Assembly: GCA_021800255.1 (NCBI GenBank)
Contig: JAJYZC010000035.1
Location: 1-35,000, forward strand
Source of the DNA: Acidobacteriota bacterium
GTDB taxonomy: Bacteria > Acidobacteriota > Terriglobia > Terriglobales > Acidobacteriaceae
Direction: 5' to 3'
DNA: 35,000 nt
In this document: piece after piece, positions 8,591 through 16,012 of the stretch
Position numbering within the stretch: the stretch's first letter is position 1
Layout: the number at the start of each line of letters is the position of its first letter
Notes under the pieces: model-generated
What the model saw: the letters and a program-made list of their open reading frames with translations, nothing else
Databases searched by the model: none
Told to the model about the DNA's origin: nothing
Program-made: the position numbers and the translations under genes

Positions 8591-10402
8591 ATGAACTTAC
8601 GGTCGTATCGCGCCTTCGCCTTTCATGCCGCCGTGTTGCTGGGTGTGCCGCTTGCCTTTGCTCCCCTCCCGGCCCGCGCGCAATCCTCTTCGAGCAGTTC
8701 GTCTCAAAGCGAGGGCGTACCCGTTTCCCTCCCTCCGCCCGTTTACGTGCAGGAGACCACGCCCTCGCTGGTCAATCCCGCCGGTCCCACCATCTCGCTC
8801 ATCAGCTCGGAGCCGGTGTTTATCGTGACGTCGGCGTTGAATGCCTGCGGCTATAACGAGGGTCTGGACCAGAGCGCGCCGGTGCGCAAACAAGTGCGCC
8901 AGGAGATGGATCAGGCGCTGGCCGCGAGCGCGGACGCCCGCGCCAGGCGCGATGCGCTCTGTCTTTACATTACCCAGCACCGCATGACCGGCACCGACCG
9001 CGACATTTCGCAATACATCTCTCTGGCCCTCTACCTTACCCCGCCGCCGCACATGGAACTGACCGCGAACCTGGAGCGGATGCCGCCCGATGCCACCCAG
9101 GTGGTGGGCGTCCTGCCCCTCCTCAAGGCATTTTCCACGGCCGTCGATCTGCCTGGAATTTGGCTGACGGTGCACGACATTTACGACCAGATAGCCGAAC
9201 AGTTGCACGATCCGCTCACGCAGATGATCGTCTCCACCGACCTCTACTTGAAGATGCCGGCGCAGACCTCGATGGGGCGGCACTTCATCGTGGTGGTCGA
9301 GCCCATGCTGTCGCCGAGCATGGTAAACGCCCGCATCTACGGCAGCGACTACGTCGTGGTGGTGTCGCCGGCGAACGGGAAGGTTCCCATGTCCGACGTG
9401 CGCGACACTTACCTTCATTATGTGATCGACCCATTGCTGCTTACGGCCACCGACGACATCAAGGGAGTGGACCCCGTTCTCAAGGTGATTCAGGATGCGC
9501 CCCTCGCCTACCGTTACCGCGCCAGCTCGGTGGCGCTCACCATCGAGTGCCTGATCAAGGCCATCGAGGCCCGCACCATGGATACTGGCGTTCCTGTGTA
9601 TACCATTCCGCCCGGCGTTAACCGCTCCCAGATGCCGCGCTACGAGCATCAACTGCGCCTCTATCAGAAGAAGGTCGCTGCGGCGCGCAAGGCAGCGGTG
9701 GCTCACGATATGGCCCAGGGATTTGTGCTCACGCAGTATTTTTATGACCAGTTGATTGCGTTTGAAAAGGGCCCGGCCAGCCTTGAGAGCACGATCGGCG
9801 AAATGGTGTACAGCATGGACGTGGACGAACAGGTGCACCGGGCCAAGCAAATCCAGTTCGACAAAGAATCCGATGAAGAAGAAGTGCTGCAACGCAGCCA
9901 GCCGCGCAAGCTCACGGGATTGGATCTGGCCGAGGCGCGCCTCGCCGGCGGCGACGTGGCGGATGCCCGGACCATGGCGGAGCAGGTCCTCGCCGATCCT
10001 GCCAGCACACCGGCAGCGATTGCGCAGCGCGCCCGCGCCTACTTCATCTTGGCCAGGGTGGAGCTGTTGAGCGGTCATCCCCAAGTGGCGATTGCGGATT
10101 TCCAGCGGACCCTGGCCACGAGTAAACAAAACCGGCTGCTGGCCTGGTCGCACATCTATCTGGGAAGGCTGCTGGACCTGGAATGCAACCGCCCTGCGGC
10201 TCTGGCGGAGTACAAAGAGGCCATGACGGAGCGCGATTGGCAGCAGGATACCCGCTTAGCCGCCGAACGGGGCCTGAAGGCGCCGTTTACAGTCAACGGC
10301 CACAGTTGCTCTGAGAATGCCTCGGACGATTCGCCTGAACCGGCAGCGGTCAAGCCGGGAGCGCAAGTTTCCGGCCACAACCCGGCGCAAACGCCGCAAT
10401 AG
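8591..10402 (+). CDS. Exported TPR-containing hypothetical protein
   Basis: A 603-residue protein beginning with a clear signal peptide (basic MNLRSYR, hydrophobic core, cleavage likely after ARA at about residue 30) and then a Ser/Gln-rich linker. ATG 8591 is preferred over TTG 8543 because it places the signal peptide at the N-terminus. The C-terminal third (about 450-580) has helical repeats with A..Y..LA/ A..Y..A spacing (YFILARVELLSGHPQVAIADFQ and WSHIYLGRLLDLECNRPAAL) that fit tetratricopeptide repeats. The middle part contains VRDTYLHYVIDPLL, a motif I associate with acidobacterial exported proteins; it sits where gluzincin-type peptidases would have a His-rich helix, but no HExxH is present. 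It is likely periplasmic or envelope-associated. Function unknown. Confidence 0.75.
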   Translation: MNLRSYRAFAFHAAVLLGVPLAFAPLPARAQSSSSSSSQSEGVPVSLPPPVYVQETTPSLVNPAGPTISLISSEPVFIVTSALNACGYNEGLDQSAPVRKQVRQEMDQALAASADARARRDALCLYITQHRMTGTDRDISQYISLALYLTPPPHMELTANLERMPPDATQVVGVLPLLKAFSTAVDLPGIWLTVHDIYDQIAEQLHDPLTQMIVSTDLYLKMPAQTSMGRHFIVVVEPMLSPSMVNARIYGSDYVVVVSPANGKVPMSDVRDTYLHYVIDPLLLTATDDIKGVDPVLKVIQDAPLAYRYRASSVALTIECLIKAIEARTMDTGVPVYTIPPGVNRSQMPRYEHQLRLYQKKVAAARKAAVAHDMAQGFVLTQYFYDQLIAFEKGPASLESTIGEMVYSMDVDEQVHRAKQIQFDKESDEEEVLQRSQPRKLTGLDLAEARLAGGDVADARTMAEQVLADPASTPAAIAQRARAYFILARVELLSGHPQVAIADFQRTLATSKQNRLLAWSHIYLGRLLDLECNRPAALAEYKEAMTERDWQQDTRLAAERGLKAPFTVNGHSCSENASDDSPEPAAVKPGAQVSGHNPAQTPQ

Positions 10403-10458
10403 CGCCAACGAAGCTCCGGACGGACCGCATGAAGCTCGCTCCTTCGAGTGCGTGCTTT

Positions 10459-10482
10459 CCCAGGTCCCGAAGGGGACCTGGG
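10459..10482 (+). promoter_or_regulatory. Perfect 10-bp hairpin in the rnc leader
   Basis: CCCAGGTCCC (10459-10468) pairs perfectly with GGGACCTGGG (10473-10482) around the loop GAAG. It ends ten bases before the rnc ATG and overlaps a second palindrome (10477-10492). It could be an RNase III target for autoregulation or a member of a dispersed palindromic repeat family. Confidence 0.55.
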
Positions 10483-10492
10483 GCGCCCCAGG
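10477..10492 (+). promoter_or_regulatory. Perfect 16-base palindrome abutting the rnc start
   Basis: CCTGGGGCGCCCCAGG reads the same on both strands and ends at the base before ATG 10493. As RNA it can fold as a 6-bp stem with loop GCGC. It shares CCTGGG with the upstream hairpin, so the two folds are mutually exclusive. The only AGG near the start lies inside it. Confidence 0.5.
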
Positions 10493-11356
10493 ATGGCGCA
10501 AAATCAAGCGGTCAGAGACCTGGTGAAGCAGCAATCGGACGAGGTGCGCGTGGAACCGGCATGGGCGGAGCTCGAAACCTCACTCGGACATGAATTCTTG
10601 AGCCGCGAACTGCTGGTGCACGCGCTCACCCATCGGTCACTGGCCAACCAACTGGCGAATGAGCATAAGGAGAAGGCGGCCGGCGACAATGAACGCCTGG
10701 AGTTTTTAGGCGACGCAGTGCTGAATCTCGTGGTGGCGGAAGTTCTGTTTGCATCCCACCCGGAATGGCAGGAGGGCGAGTTAACCCGGGTCCGCGCCCA
10801 GTTGGTGAGCCGCCAGCATCTGGCGCAGGTGGCCGTGGCCGTAGAATTGGGCCAATATCTGCGTCTGAGCCGTGGTGAGGAGCACAGCGGCCTCCGGCGC
10901 AAAGGAGCCGTACTTTCAAACGCCATGGAAGCAGTCATAGGAGCGATGTTTCTCGACGGCGGCCTGGAGCCGGTCAGGGCCTTTGTACGCCGTCAGGTCA
11001 TGGGCGAGGCCGCGCAACAGTTAGCCCAGGATCTGCGCTCCGGCGCCGCGCTGGGCGACTACAAATCGGCCCTGCAGGAGCGATTACAGGCGTCGCGGGC
11101 GGGGATGCCCGTTTATCGCCTCAAGCGCGCCAGCGGTCCTGAGCACCGCAAGCGTTTTTTGGTAGAGGTTCTCCTCAAAAAGGACGCCCATGAGCCGGGC
11201 GAGCCGCTGGCTCGCGGCACAGGCCGTTCCAAGAAGGTTGCGGAGCAAGATGCCGCCCGGCGCGCGCTCAGCCGGCTTGCGGCCAGCCCGCGCGGCCCTG
11301 CCGCCGCAGAGGATCTTCCCACCGGCGCGCCGCAGGGGAAGACGGCAACGCCGTGA
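10493..11356 (+). CDS. rnc: Ribonuclease III
   Basis: A 287-residue double-strand-specific endoribonuclease used in rRNA processing and mRNA turnover. The signature NERLEFLGDAVL (66-77) gives catalytic acidic residues E67, E70 and D74, and E146 matches the essential second glutamate. The position equivalent to E. coli D114 is Asn (N143 in LSNAMEAVIGA), a departure from the usual Asp. A C-terminal double-strand RNA-binding domain (about 195-265) includes DYKSALQERLQ, PVYRL, and GTGRSKKVAEQDAARRAL, followed by a Pro/Ala-rich tail. Start choice is uncertain: ATG 10493 lies directly after a palindrome and lacks a well-spaced ribosome site; GTG 10448 or GTG 10550 are alternatives. Downstream is lepB, a common bacterial partner. 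Confidence 0.93.
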   Translation: MAQNQAVRDLVKQQSDEVRVEPAWAELETSLGHEFLSRELLVHALTHRSLANQLANEHKEKAAGDNERLEFLGDAVLNLVVAEVLFASHPEWQEGELTRVRAQLVSRQHLAQVAVAVELGQYLRLSRGEEHSGLRRKGAVLSNAMEAVIGAMFLDGGLEPVRAFVRRQVMGEAAQQLAQDLRSGAALGDYKSALQERLQASRAGMPVYRLKRASGPEHRKRFLVEVLLKKDAHEPGEPLARGTGRSKKVAEQDAARRALSRLAASPRGPAAAEDLPTGAPQGKTATP

Positions 11357-11694
11357 ACGCTCTGGTTCCATGAATTCGCTCGAGGTTCATTGACCTCTCG
11401 CTGCGGCGGCCCTCCGGTTCCGCTTCGCGGCTGGCCGCGGATGATAGACTCGGACACGGCAGGGAATTTTTTGGCAAGGCGGGCGGCTTTGCGCGCTGGA
11501 GCCGGATTTTTTCACGTGGTTCACGGAACGGCTTTGAATCGAGATTACGGCATTTTCGAAAATACCGGGAACGATTGAGAGCCGTGAAAGTGGATTTTTC
11601 TTGAGGGAAAATCCACTCAGCAGGAGCGGTTCCGGTCTGCGCCTTTTCCGAAAATGCTATACCAACGTTCAAGCCTTCCTGCAATGAGCACAGG
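11357..11694. other. Intergenic region between rnc and lepB
   Basis: No gene is seen in this 338-base stretch. It contains a 10-bp inverted repeat (11589-11617) about 80 bases before lepB. It probably carries the lepB promoter, but I could not pick a convincing -35/-10 pair. Confidence 0.4.
11589..11617. repeat. 10-bp inverted repeat upstream of lepB
   Basis: AGTGGATTTT (11589-11598) and AAAATCCACT (11608-11617) are perfect complements with a 9-base loop. It has no following T run on the plus strand. It may be an attenuator-like hairpin or a protein-binding site. Confidence 0.5.
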
Positions 11695-12537
11695 ATGACA
11701 AAGAAAAAAGTTTTGCCTTCCAAATCGGCGTCCACGGTTTCACCGCCGCCTGTTTCCACCCCCGCTCAACAAGATGTGGAAGAGACCCCCTACGAGGCGC
11801 TGGCCGGCATCTGCGCCTTGCTGGTGGTGGGCTTGTTCTGCCTCACATTTTTGTGCCAGAACTTCGTCATTCCATCCGGATCGATGGAAAAAACCCTGCT
11901 CATCGGCGATCACCTGCTCGTGGACCGGATCACGCTGTCGCCGCCGGCCAAGTGGATTGAGCCGCTGGTTTACTACCGCGAGCCGCGGCGCGGCGATGTG
12001 GTGGTCTTCATCAAGCCCGTTCCCGACCTGAATGCGCAGGGCAAACCACAGTATCTTTTCCTGGTCAAGCGGCTGATCGGCCTGCCCGGCGATCACATCC
12101 ACATGCACAACGGCATTGTCATCATCAACGGCGTGCCCCAGCCCCAGCCGCATGCCCAGCCCACGACGCCGCAAAACTTCTCAGAATTTCTCGACGATTT
12201 TCCCGCCGTGCCCCCTTATCCGCAGCCCGGCGGGGCCACCGAGAGCTGGGCGGTGGCCTTTCCCCATTACATCCGGAACGGTAACCTGGTGGTGCCGCCG
12301 GGAATGTACTTCATGATGGGCGACAACCGGCATGACAGCCTGGACTCCCGCTTTTGGGGTTTCGTGCCCAGGGCCGACATCATCGGCCGCCCGCTGTTCA
12401 ACTACTGGTCGTTCAAGAGTACAGAGTCGGACTACGAACAGCAGGGCGCCGGCAATCAGTTAGCGTGGATGGCCCATGTGGCGTTGCACTTCTTCACCGA
12501 TACGCGCTGGAAGCGGACCTTCCACGTGATACACTGA
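11695..12537 (+). CDS. lepB: Signal peptidase I
   Basis: A 280-residue inner-membrane peptidase that removes signal peptides from Sec/Tat substrates. One membrane segment (about 35-55) anchors it. The catalytic serine is S63 in PSGSM and the general-base lysine is K125 in LVKRLIGLPGD; the conserved box GDNRHDSLDSRFWGFV is near residues 209-224. Between the lysine box and that box there is a Pro/Gln-rich insert (QPQPHAQPTTPQ) of the kind seen in long signal peptidases. The N-terminus is basic and Pro/Ser-rich. The AsmA gene follows after 21 bases, so the two are likely co-transcribed. Many exported proteins in this window (TPR, beta-barrel, GWxTD, GH28) would be its clients. Confidence 0.95.
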   Translation: MTKKKVLPSKSASTVSPPPVSTPAQQDVEETPYEALAGICALLVVGLFCLTFLCQNFVIPSGSMEKTLLIGDHLLVDRITLSPPAKWIEPLVYYREPRRGDVVVFIKPVPDLNAQGKPQYLFLVKRLIGLPGDHIHMHNGIVIINGVPQPQPHAQPTTPQNFSEFLDDFPAVPPYPQPGGATESWAVAFPHYIRNGNLVVPPGMYFMMGDNRHDSLDSRFWGFVPRADIIGRPLFNYWSFKSTESDYEQQGAGNQLAWMAHVALHFFTDTRWKRTFHVIH

Positions 12538-12558
12538 TCCGCTCCATCCTGAAAGGCC

Positions 12559-15171
12559 ATGAGGGAAGATGTGCAGGGCGGGCAACCAAAACGCAGACGG
12601 CTTCGCCTCGCGCTGACTGCCGTTGCGGTCATCGTGCTGGGGCTGATCGTGCCTCCGCTGGTGAGCTTAAGCCGCTATAAAGGCCGCATCACTGAGCTTA
12701 TAGCAACATCGCTGGGCCGGCCCGTCCGCCTTGCTTCGGTGGGGTTCCGGCTCCTGCCCTGGCCGGGTCTCGTGCTCAACGATCTGAGCGTCGCGGAAGA
12801 CCCGGCCTATGGCGCCGAGCCGGTGCTCCACGCCAACACGGTCATCGCCTCCATCCGCCTGCTTCCACTGTGGCGAGGCCGGCTGGAGATCGGCAGCATC
12901 AGCGTCGACGAAGCCAGCCTGAACGTCGCCCGCAGCGCCCCGGGCCGGTGGAATCTGGATCCGCTCTTCCGTACCGTTGCCGCCAAAGCAGGGCGCGCAG
13001 GCGGGGAATCACGGCGCGCCGTGCATCTGCCCTACCTTGAGGCCACCAACTCCCGGATCAACTTCAAAAACGGTGCGGAGAAGCTGCCCTTTTCACTGGT
13101 CAACACCGGCCTTTCGTTCTGGCAGGAAGCGCCTGGCGAGTGGCGCATCCGGCTGCGCGGCCAGCCTGTGCGCACCGATGTGAGCCTGGATCTTGCCGAA
13201 ACCGGAGAGGTCAGCCTGGAGGCCAGCTTGCACAGCGCGCCTGAACTGCGGCTGATGCCTTTGCGCCTGGATATTGAATGGCGCCAAGCGCAGCTCGGCC
13301 AGCTTGCCAGGCTGCTCACCGGCTCGGACCTCGGCTGGCGCGGCAACCTCACCGCCGCCCTGCACCTGGACGGCACTGCCGATGCCGCCCGCGTCAGTGC
13401 GCGGCTCCGCACCACCGGCGTCCATCGCATCGAATTTGCTCCCGCAGAGCCGCTGGATTTCGACGCCAACTGCGCCTTCGTCTACCACTATTCGCTGCGC
13501 GCCTTCGACAATCTGCGCTGTGATTCGCCCCTCGGCGATGGCCATATCCAGCTTCGCGGAGATCTGCCTGGCAGGGGCGCGCCGCCCAGCTTTGCGCTGG
13601 AACTCCAGAGCGTTCCCGTGGCCGCCGGCCTTGATTTGCTCCGTATCCTGCGCAGCAGCCTCAATCCCAGCCTGCAGGCAAGCGGGACTGTGGGGGGAAA
13701 GATTGTCTACGCGGAAAGCAACGCCCGGTCAAGAGCAGCGAAATCGGCCAGAATGAGGCCAGCCAAAGCGGCGTCCGTCGAGCGCAGTGCTCTCACTGGC
13801 AGTTTGGCTGTACGGAACTTTGAATTGAGCGGAGGCAGTTTGAGCCAGCCCATCCGGGCGCCCAGTATCTTGCTGGAGCCGGCGGAAATTCCCCCTGACC
13901 ATCTCCCCTCGCTTGCCGGCAGCGTAGACCTTCGCGCAGGCGGAGCTGAGCCGCTCAGGCTGGCCTTCCGTCTGTGGCCCTACGGCTACTACATCCGAGC
14001 GAATGGCCAAATGAACCTTGCCCGGCTGAAGGAGTTGGCGCGCCTAGCCGCGCCGCAGGCCGCCGCCCTGAATGCGCTCTCCGCAGGGCCTGTCAGCGTG
14101 GATCTGACCGCCGCAGGCCCCTGGCTGCCGGCCCAGGAGGCTCTCATTCGCAATCATCCGTCTGCCGCGCCGGCGCGCACCTCGGCTCCCGCTCCTTCCG
14201 GTCTGGCTGTGGAAGCCAGGCCGGCTGCGGATACCCTGACGGGAACGGCAACGATCCGCAATGCCAACTGGAAGGCAGGCTATCTGGCCAGCCGCGTCCT
14301 CATCTCCGAAGCCACTCTCCATTTGGCTTACGGCGAAATCCGTTGGGACCCGGTGTTCTTTTCCTACGGCCCGCTGAAGGGAACCGCCAGCCTGACTCTG
14401 CCCGCAGCTTGCACTGGCCCCGAGCCCTGTCCGGCGCGGTTTCATGCGCGCCTCGGCGACATCAGAGCGGACACTTTACAGGCCGCGCTCCTCGGCGCCC
14501 ATGAGCGCGGCGCGCTGCTGGCCACGTTGGTTGAACGCCTGCACCTCTCGTCTCCGCCCACCTGGCCGCGGCTGGAGGGCACGGTGCGAGCCGGCTCGTT
14601 GGTTTTGGGGCCGGTGACGCTCGAAAATCCCTCGGCTAGGCTGCGCATACTTCCGAGCGGAACCACAATCACTAGCCTGACAGCCGGAGTGCTGGGCGGC
14701 CATCTATTCGCCAGCGGAACCCTCACCCGGCCCGATGACGGCGGCGGACGGCCCTTCTATGCATTGCAGGCGAGGTTTTTGAGGTTAAGAGCGCCTGCGG
14801 TTGGCGAGCTGCTGGGAATGCGCTGGGCCGGCGGCGCCTTCAACGCAGAAGGCAAGATCGATCTTTCCGGTTTCACGGCCAGGGAACTTGCCGCCTCGGC
14901 CAAGGGCGCGCTTCTGTTTAAATGGCGGCACGGAGGCGTAGGCCATCCGCCTTCCGCCGCGCCGAAGGCTGAAGTCATTCCTGCGGCGCTGGCCCATTTC
15001 GACCGCTGGAGCGGCCAAGCCGCAATCGCCGGCGGCGCCGTCACTCTCCGGAATAGCCAGGTGCAGGCCGCGGGCGGCAAGCGCACGGTCGACGCCACGC
15101 TTACCCTCGGCGATCCGCCCAAGGTTCGTTTTGCTGCGCCGCAGACGGCGCCAGCCAAGGCACGGAGGTGA
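12559..15171 (+). CDS. AsmA-family envelope protein
   Basis: An 870-residue protein with one N-terminal membrane segment (about 17-36) after a basic start, then a long periplasmic part. The opening after the membrane span (YKGRITELIATSLGRPVRLASVGFRLLPWPGLVLNDLSV) and the segment LHANTVIASIRLLPLWRGRLEIGSISVDEASLNVAR match AsmA/YhjG-type proteins, which form long beta-groove structures implicated in outer-membrane lipid transport and assembly. A GAAAGG ribosome site sits just before ATG 12559. Two Ala/Pro-rich low-complexity linkers occur near residues 390-410 and 535-555. It lies 21 bases after lepB. Precise cargo is unknown. Confidence 0.85.
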   Translation: MREDVQGGQPKRRRLRLALTAVAVIVLGLIVPPLVSLSRYKGRITELIATSLGRPVRLASVGFRLLPWPGLVLNDLSVAEDPAYGAEPVLHANTVIASIRLLPLWRGRLEIGSISVDEASLNVARSAPGRWNLDPLFRTVAAKAGRAGGESRRAVHLPYLEATNSRINFKNGAEKLPFSLVNTGLSFWQEAPGEWRIRLRGQPVRTDVSLDLAETGEVSLEASLHSAPELRLMPLRLDIEWRQAQLGQLARLLTGSDLGWRGNLTAALHLDGTADAARVSARLRTTGVHRIEFAPAEPLDFDANCAFVYHYSLRAFDNLRCDSPLGDGHIQLRGDLPGRGAPPSFALELQSVPVAAGLDLLRILRSSLNPSLQASGTVGGKIVYAESNARSRAAKSARMRPAKAASVERSALTGSLAVRNFELSGGSLSQPIRAPSILLEPAEIPPDHLPSLAGSVDLRAGGAEPLRLAFRLWPYGYYIRANGQMNLARLKELARLAAPQAAALNALSAGPVSVDLTAAGPWLPAQEALIRNHPSAAPARTSAPAPSGLAVEARPAADTLTGTATIRNANWKAGYLASRVLISEATLHLAYGEIRWDPVFFSYGPLKGTASLTLPAACTGPEPCPARFHARLGDIRADTLQAALLGAHERGALLATLVERLHLSSPPTWPRLEGTVRAGSLVLGPVTLENPSARLRILPSGTTITSLTAGVLGGHLFASGTLTRPDDGGGRPFYALQARFLRLRAPAVGELLGMRWAGGAFNAEGKIDLSGFTARELAASAKGALLFKWRHGGVGHPPSAAPKAEVIPAALAHFDRWSGQAAIAGGAVTLRNSQVQAAGGKRTVDATLTLGDPPKVRFAAPQTAPAKARR

Positions 15172-15189
15172 TTCCCTTTGCGATGGGCG

Positions 15190-15933
15190 CTACTGGCTGG
15201 CCTCAACGCGGCGGCCGCGCAGGTCCTGCAAGGGGCGGACGTTCATGGGGAAGAGCCTGGCAAAGGCGTGCAACTGGGAGCGGCTGATGCTCAGTTGCCG
15301 CCGGAGCACGAACCAGCGCACCCCTTCGGTGCAGGGCGGGCGGGTCAGCGATCCCATATAGGTCCAATAGCTGCGGTCGGCGGGCAACAGCCCTGCGGGG
15401 TCCACCATGTCCGTAATCTCTTCCCTTTGCCCCTGAGCGGCCGGCAAGTGCGTCCAGAGCATGGCGAGCGTAGCGTTGGGGAAGTCCTGAGCAGAGTTCA
15501 TCCGCACCGCCAGGATAGCCAGCTTGCCGGCGGCGCTTTGGAACACGAAGTCAACGGCCATGTCAGAGGAAACGCCCTTCACCGCATCCTCACTGGGATC
15601 GTGGAACTCGAAACGCACAAGGCCGTAGCGCACGCCGTTGGCAACCATATAGCTGCCCGGAACCACCTTGACCAATACGGTATGGCCGTCGTTTTCAAGG
15701 GTCACCGGCCCGGCCAGGAAGCTGAACTGGATGGGCTTGAGCGCCGGGTTCAGCACAGGATGGCGGATGTCGATGGGCGACTGCTGCCGGCCGGTGGAGC
15801 AAGTACTGTAGGCGGGGTCGAGCTTGCCCCAGTAAGCTGGGCCCTCCGGGCCCTTGTAACTCCAAGGTGCGTTCTGCGCGGCGGCCGCGGCGGCTACGGC
15901 GAAGATTAGAACGGCAGGTGAAGGAAAGCGCAT
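15190..15933 (-). CDS. Alpha-carbonic-anhydrase homologue with degenerate zinc site
   Basis: A 247-residue exported protein. The start at 15933 is chosen for its GGAGA ribosome site and because it gives a clean signal peptide (to about A19/Q20). The fold is recognisable from WSYKGPEGPAYWGKLDPAY, GRQQSPIDI (49-57) and SYWTYMGSLTRPPCTEGVRWFV. Active alpha enzymes bind zinc with three histidines in FHFH and ExH. Here the first is E109 (FEFH), only H111 is kept, and the third is D128 (MAVDFVF); the usual gatekeeping E before the third ligand is A126 and the following SEH is SED. The product may be catalytically dead, act as a carbonic-anhydrase-related binding protein, or bind another metal through E/H/D. 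It converges with the AsmA gene with an 18-base gap. Confidence 0.88.
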   Translation of the reverse strand: MRFPSPAVLIFAVAAAAAAQNAPWSYKGPEGPAYWGKLDPAYSTCSTGRQQSPIDIRHPVLNPALKPIQFSFLAGPVTLENDGHTVLVKVVPGSYMVANGVRYGLVRFEFHDPSEDAVKGVSSDMAVDFVFQSAAGKLAILAVRMNSAQDFPNATLAMLWTHLPAAQGQREEITDMVDPAGLLPADRSYWTYMGSLTRPPCTEGVRWFVLRRQLSISRSQLHAFARLFPMNVRPLQDLRGRRVEASQ

Positions 15934-16012
15934 GAGATTCTCCGAATTTGCTGGGCGCGTGGGCGTCCGCAAGCACGTTAGTAGTGTCTCAGAAATCTCT
16001 TGCTACCGCATT

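Noticed and set aside
8597-10153. 518-codon minus-strand open frame opposite the TPR protein gene
   Set aside because: His/Arg/Gly-rich composition and no start signal; the plus-strand gene has a signal peptide and repeat pattern.
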